Source of the DNA: Rhodobacteraceae bacterium S2214
GTDB lineage: Bacteria > Pseudomonadota > Alphaproteobacteria > Rhodobacterales > Rhodobacteraceae
Direction: 5' to 3'
DNA: 64,000 nucleotides
Assembly: GCA_025141675.1 (NCBI GenBank)
Contig: CP081161.1
Location: 620,001-684,000, forward strand
Positions 1 through 7,420 of this stretch are shown here, piece by piece. The first letter of the stretch is position 1. The number at the start of each line of letters is the position of its first letter. The notes under the pieces are model-generated. The model saw only the letters and a list, made by a program, of their open reading frames with translations, had not been told where the DNA came from and did not search any database. Made by a program: the position numbers and the translations under genes.

Positions 1-201
1 TTGATCGTGGGTTTTTGGCAAACCGGATTGCTGAACGGGGAAACTGCCCCGATGTCGATCATGATGATTGTGCCCACGTTGATTGGTTTCACAATCGGCG
101 AGGCGATCCGCAGGCGTATGGACCCCCAAAAGTTCCGGCAGGTCATTTTGTGGGTCTTCCTGCTGATGGGGATTAACCTGCTACGGCGCGCTTTTTTCTA
201 A
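1..201 (+). CDS. Sulfite exporter TauE/SafE family permease, C-terminal fragment
   Basis: The window opens inside this gene, so only the last 66 residues and the TAA stop are visible. The fragment has two hydrophobic segments separated by a basic loop (GEAIRRRMDPQKFR) and ends in a short hydrophobic tail, the usual end of a TauE/SafE (DUF81) permease. Family members move sulfite, sulfoacetate or other organic anions across the inner membrane; the substrate cannot be told from this piece. It lies 57 bases upstream of the amidinotransferase on the same strand and could share its transcript. Family assignment rests on a short stretch and is moderate. Confidence 0.7.
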   Translation: MIVGFWQTGLLNGETAPMSIMMIVPTLIGFTIGEAIRRRMDPQKFRQVILWVFLLMGINLLRRAFF

Positions 202-258
202 CGCTTGTCAGGCAAAAATTTTGTGACTACCCATTTTTGAAATGTTTGGGAGAACAAG

Positions 259-1368
259 ATGCAAAAGACTGTCGTCAATAGCTGGAACGAATGGGATCCA
301 TTGAAGCATGTGATCGTTGGCCGCGCTGATGATTGCCATATTCCGCCGGAAGAACCAGCCCTTGATGCGAAGGTCCCCGAAGACAGTGACATGCGCGGTC
401 AATGGGGGCGCCGTCCGCAGGACACGATTGATCGGGCGAATGAACTGCTCGATATTTTTGCGGCCCAATTGCAGGCCCGTGGTATTCGTGTGGATCGTCC
501 GACGAGCATTGATCATTCATTGCCCGCGACGACGCCTGACTTCCACACGGATAGCCAGTTTGGCTGTATGCCGCCGCGTGACGTGCTGCTGACGGTCGGG
601 TCTGAAATGCTAGAGGCGACGATGTCGTATCGCTGCCGCTGGTTCGAATACCTGAACTATCGCCCGCTGATGCAGCAATATTTCAATGAAGACCCGAATT
701 TCCGTCATGAAAGCGCGCCAAAGCCGCGTTTGACGGATGCGGATTATCATCCCGATTATCTGAGCGATAAGATTGGCAACGCAAAGCGCCTGCAATGGGC
801 CGCTGAGAAGTTCTTTGTCACCACCGAGGAAGAACCGCTGTTCGACGCCGCTGACGTGCTGCGATTTGGCCGCGATCTGGTTGTGCAGCACGGGTTCACA
901 ACGAACCTGAAAGGCATCGAATGGCTGCGGCGTCATTTCCCTGATCACCGTGTGCATACTGTTAATTTCCCCGGTGATCCTTATCCGATCCATATCGACG
1001 CGACTTTTACGCCGCTGCGCCCAGGATTGATCCTGAACAACCCGCAGCGTCGTTTGCCAGACGATCAGCGGGCCATGTTTGAAAAGAATGGTTGGGAAAT
1101 CCACGATGCGGCACAGCCCGCGCATAATACGCCGCCGCCGCTATGCTATTCATCAACGTGGCTTTCAATGAACGTGCTGGTGCTCGATCCGAAAACGGTC
1201 TGTGTTGAGAAATCAGAGGTCTACCAAGCTGAACAAATGGACAAGCTGGGTATGGAAGTTGTCGAAGTCGAATTGCGCGATGCCTACGCTTTTGGGGGCG
1301 GTCTGCACTGCTGTACGGCGGATGTGTATCGCGAAGGGAATTGCGAAGACTATTTTCCGAATATGTGA
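259..1368 (+). CDS. Glycine amidinotransferase-like enzyme (AGAT/StrB family)
   Basis: 369 residues. Amidinotransferases of this family move the amidino group of arginine to an acceptor amine through a covalent cysteine intermediate; glycine, inosamine and lysine acceptors are known. The catalytic triad is recognisable: Asp206 in GRD, His245 in PIHIDATF and Cys351 in GGGLHCCT, each in a context very close to vertebrate L-arginine:glycine amidinotransferase. The FDAAD motif (195-199) and WLSMNVL (301-307) are also conserved. The start is ATG, preceded by GGGAGAACAAG. There is no guanidinoacetate methyltransferase or NRPS/PKS gene nearby, so the acceptor is unknown. A strong hairpin follows the stop codon, so the gene ends its transcript. 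Confidence 0.9.
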   Translation: MQKTVVNSWNEWDPLKHVIVGRADDCHIPPEEPALDAKVPEDSDMRGQWGRRPQDTIDRANELLDIFAAQLQARGIRVDRPTSIDHSLPATTPDFHTDSQFGCMPPRDVLLTVGSEMLEATMSYRCRWFEYLNYRPLMQQYFNEDPNFRHESAPKPRLTDADYHPDYLSDKIGNAKRLQWAAEKFFVTTEEEPLFDAADVLRFGRDLVVQHGFTTNLKGIEWLRRHFPDHRVHTVNFPGDPYPIHIDATFTPLRPGLILNNPQRRLPDDQRAMFEKNGWEIHDAAQPAHNTPPPLCYSSTWLSMNVLVLDPKTVCVEKSEVYQAEQMDKLGMEVVEVELRDAYAFGGGLHCCTADVYREGNCEDYFPNM

Positions 1369-1394
1369 AGCCTGTTATGAATTTAAAAGCGAAG

Positions 1395-1424
1395 AGGCGG
1401 TGTGCAATTAAGCAGCCGCCTTTT
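1395..1424 (+). terminator. Rho-independent terminator of the amidinotransferase gene
   Basis: The stem AGGCGG (1395-1400) pairs with CCGCCT (1416-1421), with an inner TGC/GCA pairing, followed by TTTT. It starts 27 bases after the stop codon of the amidinotransferase gene. Confidence 0.75.
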
Positions 1425-1866
1425 CGTTGGCTGTATCAATTGATTTAGTTAATTTCATGTTAATAAAATATTAACGAATTAGTGAAAAGGTATCATACAT
1501 CGAAATGCGTTAACTATTATGGCGAAATATTGTCATTGCTTCCAATTCGGCAACAGCCCAGTTTTGTTAACTTTTTGCATTAAGCAAGAAAGATAAACAG
1601 TATCGGGAATCTAATCGATTCTGTTTCGATTCGATGCAATTTTGAGGCCGATGTGCGCTCATTTTGCGGACAAAAGTTAACGAAAATTGGGCGATTCTGG
1701 CGAAAACTGTCTATTTCTAAGTTTTTTTCAAAATTGCCTTCGTATTGATTTTACGGTTTTTTTCTCATTTTTACGTTACGTCCGGGGAAATAGAAAAGTC
1801 ACTTCCCATGAAATTCACTTTCGTTTTGCGAGATTAATTAATCAATCCGCAACTGGGGGCGATGAA
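1425..1866. other. AT-rich non-coding stretch rich in TTAA and GANTC motifs
   Basis: This stretch has no convincing gene and is clearly more AT-rich than its surroundings. It holds repeated GTTAA/TTAAC words (near 1448, 1459, 1471, 1509, 1566 and 1676) and four GANTC sites (1607, 1617, 1628, 1693). An open frame runs through its right part but has no coding character before the ATG at 1867. It probably carries the promoter of the small downstream genes. Confidence 0.6.
1449..1475. promoter_or_regulatory. Overlapping CtrA-type sites, TTAA-N7-TTAA-N7-TTAAC
   Basis: Three TTAA words begin at 1449, 1460 and 1471, each separated by exactly seven bases. This gives two overlapping copies of the alphaproteobacterial CtrA consensus TTAA-N7-TTAA, the last extended to TTAAC. 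The spacing is read directly from the sequence; binding by CtrA is inferred. Confidence 0.55.
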
Positions 1867-2136
1867 ATGAAACTGACGATAAGCAAAGGAGCTGCCACTC
1901 CTTTTCCTGAGATTGAAGGCGACTTTTTAGACCGACTGACGCGTAGTGCTGATGATATCATGCAAGACCGTGCCGACGAAAAGAAGCCAGCACAAAAAGC
2001 GCAAAACGTTAACGGACCTGTGTCTCGTACCAGCCGCGCAATCAAGTGCGTTGTGTCTCATACAGAGTACCAAATCACACCGCTATTGCGGTTGATCGTT
2101 TCCCACCGTGTTCCGAATGGCGCACGGACTGCCTAA
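1867..2136 (+). CDS. Small hypothetical protein
   Basis: 89 residues, starting at the ATG preceded by a GGGGGCGATGAA purine-rich stretch. The N-terminal half is acidic and hydrophilic (a segment FLDRLTRSADDIMQDRADEKK); the C-terminal half is basic. There is no signal peptide or membrane segment, and I recognise no family. The reading frame stays open upstream of this ATG, but that part is low-complexity and unlikely to be translated. It is the first gene after the CtrA-type motif cluster and lies 54 bases before a small lipoprotein gene. Whether it is truly expressed is uncertain. Confidence 0.45.
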   Translation: MKLTISKGAATPFPEIEGDFLDRLTRSADDIMQDRADEKKPAQKAQNVNGPVSRTSRAIKCVVSHTEYQITPLLRLIVSHRVPNGARTA

Positions 2137-2190
2137 CACCAGAATTATACTACAAATCTCAAAACAGACGTTCACCAAAAAGGAAGAACC

Positions 2191-2400
2191 ATGTTCAAAA
2201 TTACTTTTGCCGCAATCGCTCTTTTGTCCACAACAGCCTGCATGGGGACAAGCAGTCAAACTGTTTCGACCAAAATGACAAGCCTTGTGGACGGCTGTCC
2301 GCATTACACCGGCATTAGCCGTGAATATTCCCGTACCGCACCTGGTTTGCCTGTACGCTGTGGTCCGCAGTCCGAACTTCCGGTTACGTACCTTGATTGA
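2191..2400 (+). CDS. Small secreted protein, probable lipoprotein
   Basis: 69 residues. A typical AGGAAG ribosome binding site sits just before the ATG. The N-terminus is a signal sequence ending in LLSTTAC, so Cys17 may be the lipidated residue, although Thr at -3 is unusual for a lipobox. The mature part is about 52 residues with two further cysteines (in DGCPHY and VRCGPQ) that could form a disulfide. No family is recognised. Hairpins at 2413-2436 and 2528-2560 follow. Confidence 0.65.
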   Translation: MFKITFAAIALLSTTACMGTSSQTVSTKMTSLVDGCPHYTGISREYSRTAPGLPVRCGPQSELPVTYLD

Positions 2401-2412
2401 TCCTGATCGTGT

Positions 2413-2436
2413 TGCTGGCCTTGTTTGAGGCCAGCA
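2413..2436. other. Perfect 8-bp hairpin after the small lipoprotein
   Basis: TGCTGGCC (2413-2420) and GGCCAGCA (2429-2436) form an 8-bp stem with an 8-base loop, starting 12 bases after the stop codon at 2400. Only a weak T run follows, so it is a stabilising or weak terminator structure rather than a classic terminator. Confidence 0.5.
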
Positions 2437-2527
2437 CCCGTTTGCTGAACACCGATGCCCTTGGCGGGGGCCTGCTTCGCTGGACGCTTATGTGATCTGC
2501 GTCGATGTGAGGGGCGGTGTGAAGTAG

Positions 2528-2566
2528 AAAAGGGTGGTTCCCGAGGGGAGCTACCCTTTTTCTTTT
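2528..2566 (+). terminator. Strong rho-independent terminator
   Basis: A 15-bp stem (2528-2542 with 2546-2560, two G-T pairs) closes on a GAG triloop and is followed by a T-rich tail to 2566. It lies about 130 bases beyond the preceding coding sequence, leaving room for a long 3' UTR or a small RNA ending here. Confidence 0.8.
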
Positions 2567-2684
2567 AGTTTCGAAATGCGCACAATGATATTAAATTGCG
2601 CCATTGTTTCGACAAATTGATTTGGTCTTCTGATTTTGTAAACGTCGTTTTTTACCGCGGCGCGTTAAGTTCTAGAGGTTCCAA

Positions 2685-3998
2685 ATGAATAATTTTATAA
2701 AAGGCGCAGTTGTCTGCGCAATTGCTTTGCCGTCTTCGATTTCGGCCGCCACCCAAAGCAACGCAATCGATATCGCATGTGGCCAGACCTATACAGTTGT
2801 CAGTGGTGATACCCTAAGCGGTATTAGTCTGCGGGCCTACGGGTCGCTGTTGTATCAACCAATCTACACCGCAAACGTCGATACCATCGGTGCAAACCCT
2901 GATATGATCTATATTGGTCAGAATTTCATGGTGCCGTGTCTGTCTGATGATGGAACCGTTGTGGCGGCTGTCGAAGATCAGTTGATCTTTACCTTTAACA
3001 AAGCATCCGCCCCGCCATTCATCATTAACAGCGGAATTGTTGATGCCTATCTCGCTGAAATTGCAGAGGTGACCGAAGGGCGTGTGACCTTCGTTGATCC
3101 AGAAGTCATGAACCGTGATCATGCAGCCCAGCTTGATCTGGTCACAAGCGGTGCGGTGGATGCGACATATGCCCTGAATTCACATTTGGCAGACAGCCAC
3201 CCGTTGCTGCAATTGTCGATGGAGCCGATGTTCGGTGGCTCCGCCGAACAGACCGCTGTTTCTATGTGGCGGTTGCACGAGGATTATTTGGCGAAAGCTG
3301 ACTATTTCCCTGAAGCAGAGCTGCTTGGCTTCATCGCCTCGCCAGCTGCTCATATCTGGCGTGACGAAAGCATGCCGGTTGTCGCTGGTGAAGGCATAGC
3401 TGCGAAAAACGATTATGCGATCCCGTATTTTGACGGGCTTGATACACGTGGTCCAGCCGCGATGCGGGCTGAAGTCGCGGATTGGACTGCGACCTATGAA
3501 GCGACCCACGACAATGATCCGACGTTCTTTTTGGCACACGGTGCTGCGATCGCGCTTGGCATCTGGAACGAAGAATCGACCGTTTCAGTGATGGAAGTTG
3601 ATAACGGCCTGTATACGCCAACGTTTTCGGTTGTGATGTCAAACGACGCATGGGCGCAAATTTCGGCTGAAGATCAGGCTGCGATCCGCGAAGTATCGGG
3701 CGAAGCGCTGGCCCATCGGTCTGCCGCATGGGATGATTTCGACAACTCTTTCCGGTCGCGGATGTTGGACCTTGGTCTGAACTTTGCAAAAGCAGATAAA
3801 GCTTTGCTTGATGACCTTTGGTTGAGTTCTTTGACGGATTTGAATGCTTGGACCCAAGCCGCGACAGATTTGGGTATCCCAGCGAACGAAGCGGTTAATG
3901 CCTACCTTGCCGATCTACGGTCGTTGGAAAACCGCCTGATGTACCGGTCTGACGAAACCTACGTGGACCAGCACCCGTTTGTGACTGGCGGTCTATAG
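2685..3998 (+). CDS. LysM domain fused to a TRAP (DctP-like) solute-binding domain
   Basis: 437 residues with a Sec signal peptide (about 1-22). Residues 35-84 form a LysM peptidoglycan-binding domain (YTVVSGDTLSGIS to GQNFMVP). It is bracketed by Cys32 and Cys85, the only cysteines of the mature protein, which could form a disulfide. From about residue 95 onward the sequence matches a DctP-type periplasmic binding protein, including the typical late segment with WAQISAEDQAAIREVS. Ordinary DctP proteins are about 330 residues and have no LysM. No DctQ or DctM membrane gene is present in the window. The start has only a weak AGAGG upstream, but the signal peptide begins there. I infer a binding protein tethered to the cell wall. 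Confidence 0.85.
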   Translation: MNNFIKGAVVCAIALPSSISAATQSNAIDIACGQTYTVVSGDTLSGISLRAYGSLLYQPIYTANVDTIGANPDMIYIGQNFMVPCLSDDGTVVAAVEDQLIFTFNKASAPPFIINSGIVDAYLAEIAEVTEGRVTFVDPEVMNRDHAAQLDLVTSGAVDATYALNSHLADSHPLLQLSMEPMFGGSAEQTAVSMWRLHEDYLAKADYFPEAELLGFIASPAAHIWRDESMPVVAGEGIAAKNDYAIPYFDGLDTRGPAAMRAEVADWTATYEATHDNDPTFFLAHGAAIALGIWNEESTVSVMEVDNGLYTPTFSVVMSNDAWAQISAEDQAAIREVSGEALAHRSAAWDDFDNSFRSRMLDLGLNFAKADKALLDDLWLSSLTDLNAWTQAATDLGIPANEAVNAYLADLRSLENRLMYRSDETYVDQHPFVTGGL

Positions 3999-4039
3999 GC
4001 GCTTAAGAATGTAACCTAATGATTTTGAACATAGCGAAC

Positions 4040-4062
4040 GGGCCGTGCATATTGCGCGGCCC
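4040..4062. terminator. Hairpin between convergent genes
   Basis: GGGCCG (4040-4045) pairs with CGGCCC (4057-4062). It lies between the LysM-DctP gene and the oppositely oriented sbtB. There is no T tract on either side, so its strength as a terminator is uncertain. Confidence 0.45.
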
Positions 4063-4071
4063 GATTGCGTA

Positions 4072-4380
4072 TCAGAACCGTTCTGCGCGTAGCACTTGCG
4101 CGTCAGTCACGGACACCACGCCGATATGGGGTTCAACCACTGCGAATGCGGCTTCGAGCAGGCCGTCCAGCCGTTCTGGTTTAATCAGGCACACCACGTT
4201 CACCATGCCCGATCTGCCGACTTGGCCGTCGCGGGTCCACTGTCCGGATCGGCCTGATCCACCGATCACTGGCATGATCGTGTAGCCCGTCACCCCTGCT
4301 GTGTTTAAAGCGTCGGTTAGGCGGCTTTCCAGTGGGGCTTCGATGACGATAGACACCCGTTTTGCGTCGTGCATTTCCAT
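4072..4380 (-). CDS. sbtB: SbtB-like PII protein, regulator of bicarbonate transport
   Basis: 102 residues with the ferredoxin-like PII fold pattern. Residues 41-59 form the T-loop region (GSGRSGQWTRDG...), and the protein ends in VLRAERF, close to the end of cyanobacterial SbtB. The C-terminal redox loop with paired cysteines of some SbtB proteins is absent. SbtB binds adenine nucleotides and controls the bicarbonate transporter SbtA. Here its ATG comes one base after the sbtA stop codon, so the two are co-transcribed and probably translationally coupled. The nucleotide bound and the physiological signal are not visible from sequence. Confidence 0.85.
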   Translation of the reverse strand: MEMHDAKRVSIVIEAPLESRLTDALNTAGVTGYTIMPVIGGSGRSGQWTRDGQVGRSGMVNVVCLIKPERLDGLLEAAFAVVEPHIGVVSVTDAQVLRAERF

Positions 4381-4381
4381 A

Positions 4382-5359
4382 TCAGGCTCCAGTCATGGCT
4401 TGGGCAATCGCGAGGTAGATCGGAATGCCGAGTGTCAGGTTGAACGGGAACGTTACCCCGAGCGACAGTGTCAGGTACACTGCCGGATTCGCTTGTGGCA
4501 ACGCCACCCGCATCGCGGCAGGCACGGCGATATAGCTGGCAGAGGCGGCAAGCACCATCATCAGAACGATCCCACCCAGCGACAGGCCAATCAACATTCC
4601 CAGTGCCAGTCCGGCGATGCTACCGACAAGCGGCATGGCGATGCCGAAGGCGACCATCGGTAGTGTCACGACCCCTTTGGCTTGGCGCAGTCCGCGCCCC
4701 GCGATCAGGCCCATGTCGAGCAAGAACAGGCACAGCACGCCTTTGAATGGGTTCACGATAAAGGACTCAATTTCAGCCAAGCCTTTTTCGCCCGTCACCG
4801 CGCCGATTGCGAAGGCACCGACGAGCAAGACAATGGACCCGTTCAGCATGATTTCCCGCATCAATCCGGGCGCCATTTTGCCGCCTGATCCGGAACGGGC
4901 GACCAACCACAAGGCGGACAGGATCGCCGGTGCTTCCATCGCGGCGGCGACGGCGACCATGTAACCTTCAGCGGCGATCATTTTGCCTTCAAGGACGGAT
5001 GTAGCGGCCACAAAGGTCACGATCGAAATTGACCCGTAGTGCGCGGCGACGGCGGCGGCGTCAGTCGCATCCAGTCGGGTCAATATTTTCAGCAGGGCAA
5101 AGGCGATGAATGGCAAGCCGAACGACAGAACGATACCCGCCGCGACTGCCGACAACAGCGTGCCATCCACACCGTGGGCTGCAACCGATGCGCCACCTTT
5201 GAAGCCGATGGCGAACAAAAGGTAGATCGACATGCCTTTGGCCACGGCTTCGGGGATCGTCAGGTCGGATCGGGCAAGTGCTGCAGCAAGACCAAGCGCA
5301 AAGCTAAGAATAATTGGCGAAATCAGGTTCGCGGCGGCAAGATCGAAAATGTCGGTCAT
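4382..5359 (-). CDS. sbtA: Sodium-dependent bicarbonate transporter, SbtA family
   Basis: 325 residues, almost entirely hydrophobic with about ten membrane segments, which fits the DUF897/SbtA family (five-plus-five inverted-repeat fold). Landmarks include AAHYGSISIVTF near residue 106 and a similar ASASYIAVPAAMR segment in the second half, the two matching half-repeats. Cyanobacterial SbtA imports HCO3- with Na+. The partner sbtB directly downstream supports the call, and a beta-carbonic anhydrase lies about 1.3 kb away. The gene is divergent from the TRAP binding protein, with palindromes in the space between them. In a heterotroph it may feed carboxylases rather than carbon fixation. Confidence 0.87.
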   Translation of the reverse strand: MTDIFDLAAANLISPIILSFALGLAAALARSDLTIPEAVAKGMSIYLLFAIGFKGGASVAAHGVDGTLLSAVAAGIVLSFGLPFIAFALLKILTRLDATDAAAVAAHYGSISIVTFVAATSVLEGKMIAAEGYMVAVAAAMEAPAILSALWLVARSGSGGKMAPGLMREIMLNGSIVLLVGAFAIGAVTGEKGLAEIESFIVNPFKGVLCLFLLDMGLIAGRGLRQAKGVVTLPMVAFGIAMPLVGSIAGLALGMLIGLSLGGIVLMMVLAASASYIAVPAAMRVALPQANPAVYLTLSLGVTFPFNLTLGIPIYLAIAQAMTGA

Positions 5360-5405
5360 GTCGGTCCTTATGCAGTTTTAGCTTACTTAGCGTTACGTCC
5401 AGATG

Positions 5406-5457
5406 CTGCAAGTGCAGAATTCCGAGAAAAGCGAAGACAACCTGCGGAATTTCGCAG
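5406..5457. promoter_or_regulatory. Two palindromes in the sbtA/TRAP-binding-protein divergent region
   Basis: CTGCA-AG-TGCAG spans 5406-5417. CTGCGGAATTTCGCAG spans 5442-5457 and is palindromic except for one G-T position. They lie 46-98 bases upstream of the sbtA start and 105-156 bases upstream of the start at 5562. They are candidate operators; no specific regulator can be named. Confidence 0.35.
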
Positions 5458-5561
5458 TCTGGCAGGCAATTGGTGCGCGGATTTCTTCATGAATGCGATG
5501 GTGGCGCTGCTATAGCCTCTTTTTTGAGCAGAAAATAGATAATGCTGGGAGGAGATACAAT

Positions 5562-6572
5562 ATGACCAGAAGCCTAATCGCGACAGCCGCCACGATCCTT
5601 TGCGTGAGTACACAAATCGCAGGAGCCGCCGAATGGGACGTTTCGCTGTGGGGGGAACGTCGTGCCTTTACTGAGCACGTCGAAAAGTTGGCTGAACTGG
5701 TTGCCGAGAAGACGAACAACGAATTTAGGCTGAATATTTCCTACGGTGGCTTGGCGCCTAGTCGCGAAAATTTGGATGGAATTTCAAAGGGTAGCTTTGA
5801 AATGGCGCAGTTCTGCGCAGGATATCATCCGGAAAAGAACCCAACGATCACAGTGCTTGAACTGCCGTTTTTGGGGGTGACATCGCTCGAACAGGAGATC
5901 GCGCTTTCGTTGGCTGTTTATCGTGACCCGATCACCCAAATCGATATGTCACGCTGGAACGCGACCCTTTTGATGCCGTCGCCGTTGCCACAATACAATA
6001 TCATGGGCGCTGGAAACCTGCCGTCTTCCCTGTCCGATTTCACTGGATTAACCGTCCGCGCAACGGGCGGTGTCGGCAAAGCGATTGAAGCGCTCGGCGG
6101 TGAATTGGTGTCCATTCCGGCGCCGGAAGTTCAAGCGGCTATGGCATCCGGTGAAGTTCGCGCCGTCAGTTTTGCACCGCATGCCCATATGGCATTTGGC
6201 ACCGTTGATCAGGGGTCATGGTGGACCAGCAATTTGAACCCCGGAACTGTGAATTGCCCGGTTGTGGTGAACACGAAGGCGTTGAGCGCCCTGAACGAAG
6301 CGCACCGTGATGCGTTGATGTCATCCGTGGATGAGGCGCTTGATCATTATGTTGCGTATTACGAAGGGGCCACAATGGACGCGTGGGGTCCGGCATTGGC
6401 GGAAAACGAAATTGCGGTGCTGACATTGCGCGACGATATCATTGCGTCAATCAAAGACGAGGTTGCGACACCTGCGGCGCAGGCGTGGATCGAAGAATAC
6501 TCAGCCCGCGGTTTGCCGGCTCAACAGCTTTACGAAAAGGTCATTGCGATCATTGAAGGCACTGAAAACTAA
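5562..6572 (+). CDS. Orphan TRAP transporter solute-binding protein (DctP family)
   Basis: 336 residues. The start is the ATG preceded by GGGAGGAG; an in-frame upstream extension has no ribosome binding site. A Sec signal peptide ends near AGAAEW (about residue 22). The body shows DctP features: the early GGLAPSRENLDGISKG segment, FTGLTVRATGGVGKAIEALGG near 160-180 and VVVNTKALSALNEAHRDAL later. Such proteins deliver carboxylates and other small solutes to DctQM permeases, but none is encoded here. It sits between sbtA and carbonic anhydrase genes on the other strand, which is probably incidental. The substrate is unknown. Confidence 0.88.
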   Translation: MTRSLIATAATILCVSTQIAGAAEWDVSLWGERRAFTEHVEKLAELVAEKTNNEFRLNISYGGLAPSRENLDGISKGSFEMAQFCAGYHPEKNPTITVLELPFLGVTSLEQEIALSLAVYRDPITQIDMSRWNATLLMPSPLPQYNIMGAGNLPSSLSDFTGLTVRATGGVGKAIEALGGELVSIPAPEVQAAMASGEVRAVSFAPHAHMAFGTVDQGSWWTSNLNPGTVNCPVVVNTKALSALNEAHRDALMSSVDEALDHYVAYYEGATMDAWGPALAENEIAVLTLRDDIIASIKDEVATPAAQAWIEEYSARGLPAQQLYEKVIAIIEGTEN

Positions 6573-6584
6573 AGCGTCGTTTGC

Positions 6585-6623
6585 CACCCGCCTCAAACTT
6601 GCGCAAAGCGTTTGGAGCGGGTG
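6585..6623. terminator. Long hairpin between convergent genes
   Basis: Residues 6585-6598 and 6610-6623 pair over 13 of 14 positions (one C-A mismatch, one G-T) around an 11-base loop. It starts 13 bases after the TRAP gene stop codon and 30 bases before the end of the opposing carbonic anhydrase gene. There is no clear T tract. Confidence 0.5.
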
Positions 6624-6652
6624 CATATCGTGTAAAGTCGACTGACTATTGG

Positions 6653-7297
6653 TCAGATTGCGTGATAGCCGTTTTCGAGATCGAATTCTTCCAGCGTGCC
6701 TTCGCCGATGTCGTTCCACAGCCCATGAAGTGACAGGCGTTCGCCTTCTACAGCGTCCTTGACGAACGGGAAGGTCATCAGGTTTTCAAGCGACACCAGC
6801 ACGGATTCTTTTTCCAGCGCTGTGAGCCGTTCTTCGTCAGTCCCGTTAGGCAAACGGTCGTAACCCGGACGTAAAATGTCCATCCACCGGCCAACGAAGC
6901 TGGTTTTTTCTTCCAGTTCCGGCGCGTTGCCTGAACACATGTGGTAGCAACCAGCGACCCCGCCACAGGTCGAATGCCCCATCACGATAAGATGCGACAC
7001 CTTAAGCGAATTCACAGCATATTCGATGGCCGCAGACGTCCCGTGATAGTCACCGTCCGGATTGTAGGGCGGCACAAGGTTGGCCACGTTCCGGTGAATA
7101 AAGAATTCGCCTGAATCCGCCCCGAAAATTGACGTCACATGGACCCGACTGTCGCAGCAGGAAATGACCATCGCACGTGGATGCTGCCCATCTTCCGCCA
7201 AATGCTTGTACCAACTTTTGTTCTCTGTGTAGGTCGTGGCTTTCCAACCTTGGTAGCGCTTGGCCAGATAGGCGGGCAGGGGGCGGCGGTATGGCAT
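6653..7297 (-). CDS. Beta-class carbonic anhydrase
   Basis: 214 residues, the normal size for the class. The zinc ligands are in place: Cys47 and Asp49-Arg51 (CCDSR), His108 and Cys111 (GHSTCGG). The enzyme interconverts CO2 and bicarbonate in the cytoplasm. It is transcribed alone on the minus strand, in the same direction as sbtA/sbtB but separated from them by the oppositely oriented TRAP gene. Together these suggest local handling of inorganic carbon, for acetyl-CoA, propionyl-CoA or crotonyl-CoA carboxylation or for pH control. Confidence 0.93.
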   Translation of the reverse strand: MPYRRPLPAYLAKRYQGWKATTYTENKSWYKHLAEDGQHPRAMVISCCDSRVHVTSIFGADSGEFFIHRNVANLVPPYNPDGDYHGTSAAIEYAVNSLKVSHLIVMGHSTCGGVAGCYHMCSGNAPELEEKTSFVGRWMDILRPGYDRLPNGTDEERLTALEKESVLVSLENLMTFPFVKDAVEGERLSLHGLWNDIGEGTLEEFDLENGYHAI

Positions 7298-7420
7298 TGT
7301 GGTACTCCCGAAAAGTTCCTTGGCTGATATGTCGAATTTGCTCGGATTTCGAGAGGTTTTTGAACCTTTTCAATTGTCCGGATCAACACTTCGGATACCA
7401 ACACACGCTATAACAAGGGT

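Noticed and set aside
1687..1866. N-terminal extension of the hypothetical protein at 1867
   Set aside because: The frame is open upstream, but the composition is low-complexity (poly-Phe/Leu from T-rich DNA) and the purine-rich site lies just before the ATG at 1867.
1425..1866. AT-rich region with CtrA- and GANTC-type sites as a replication origin
   Set aside because: No DnaA boxes, iterons or neighbouring rep, par, dnaA or hemE genes were seen; regulatory use is the simpler reading.
5493..5561. Longer N-terminus for the TRAP binding protein
   Set aside because: The strong GGGAGGAG site sits directly before the ATG at 5562, and only that start gives a proper signal peptide.
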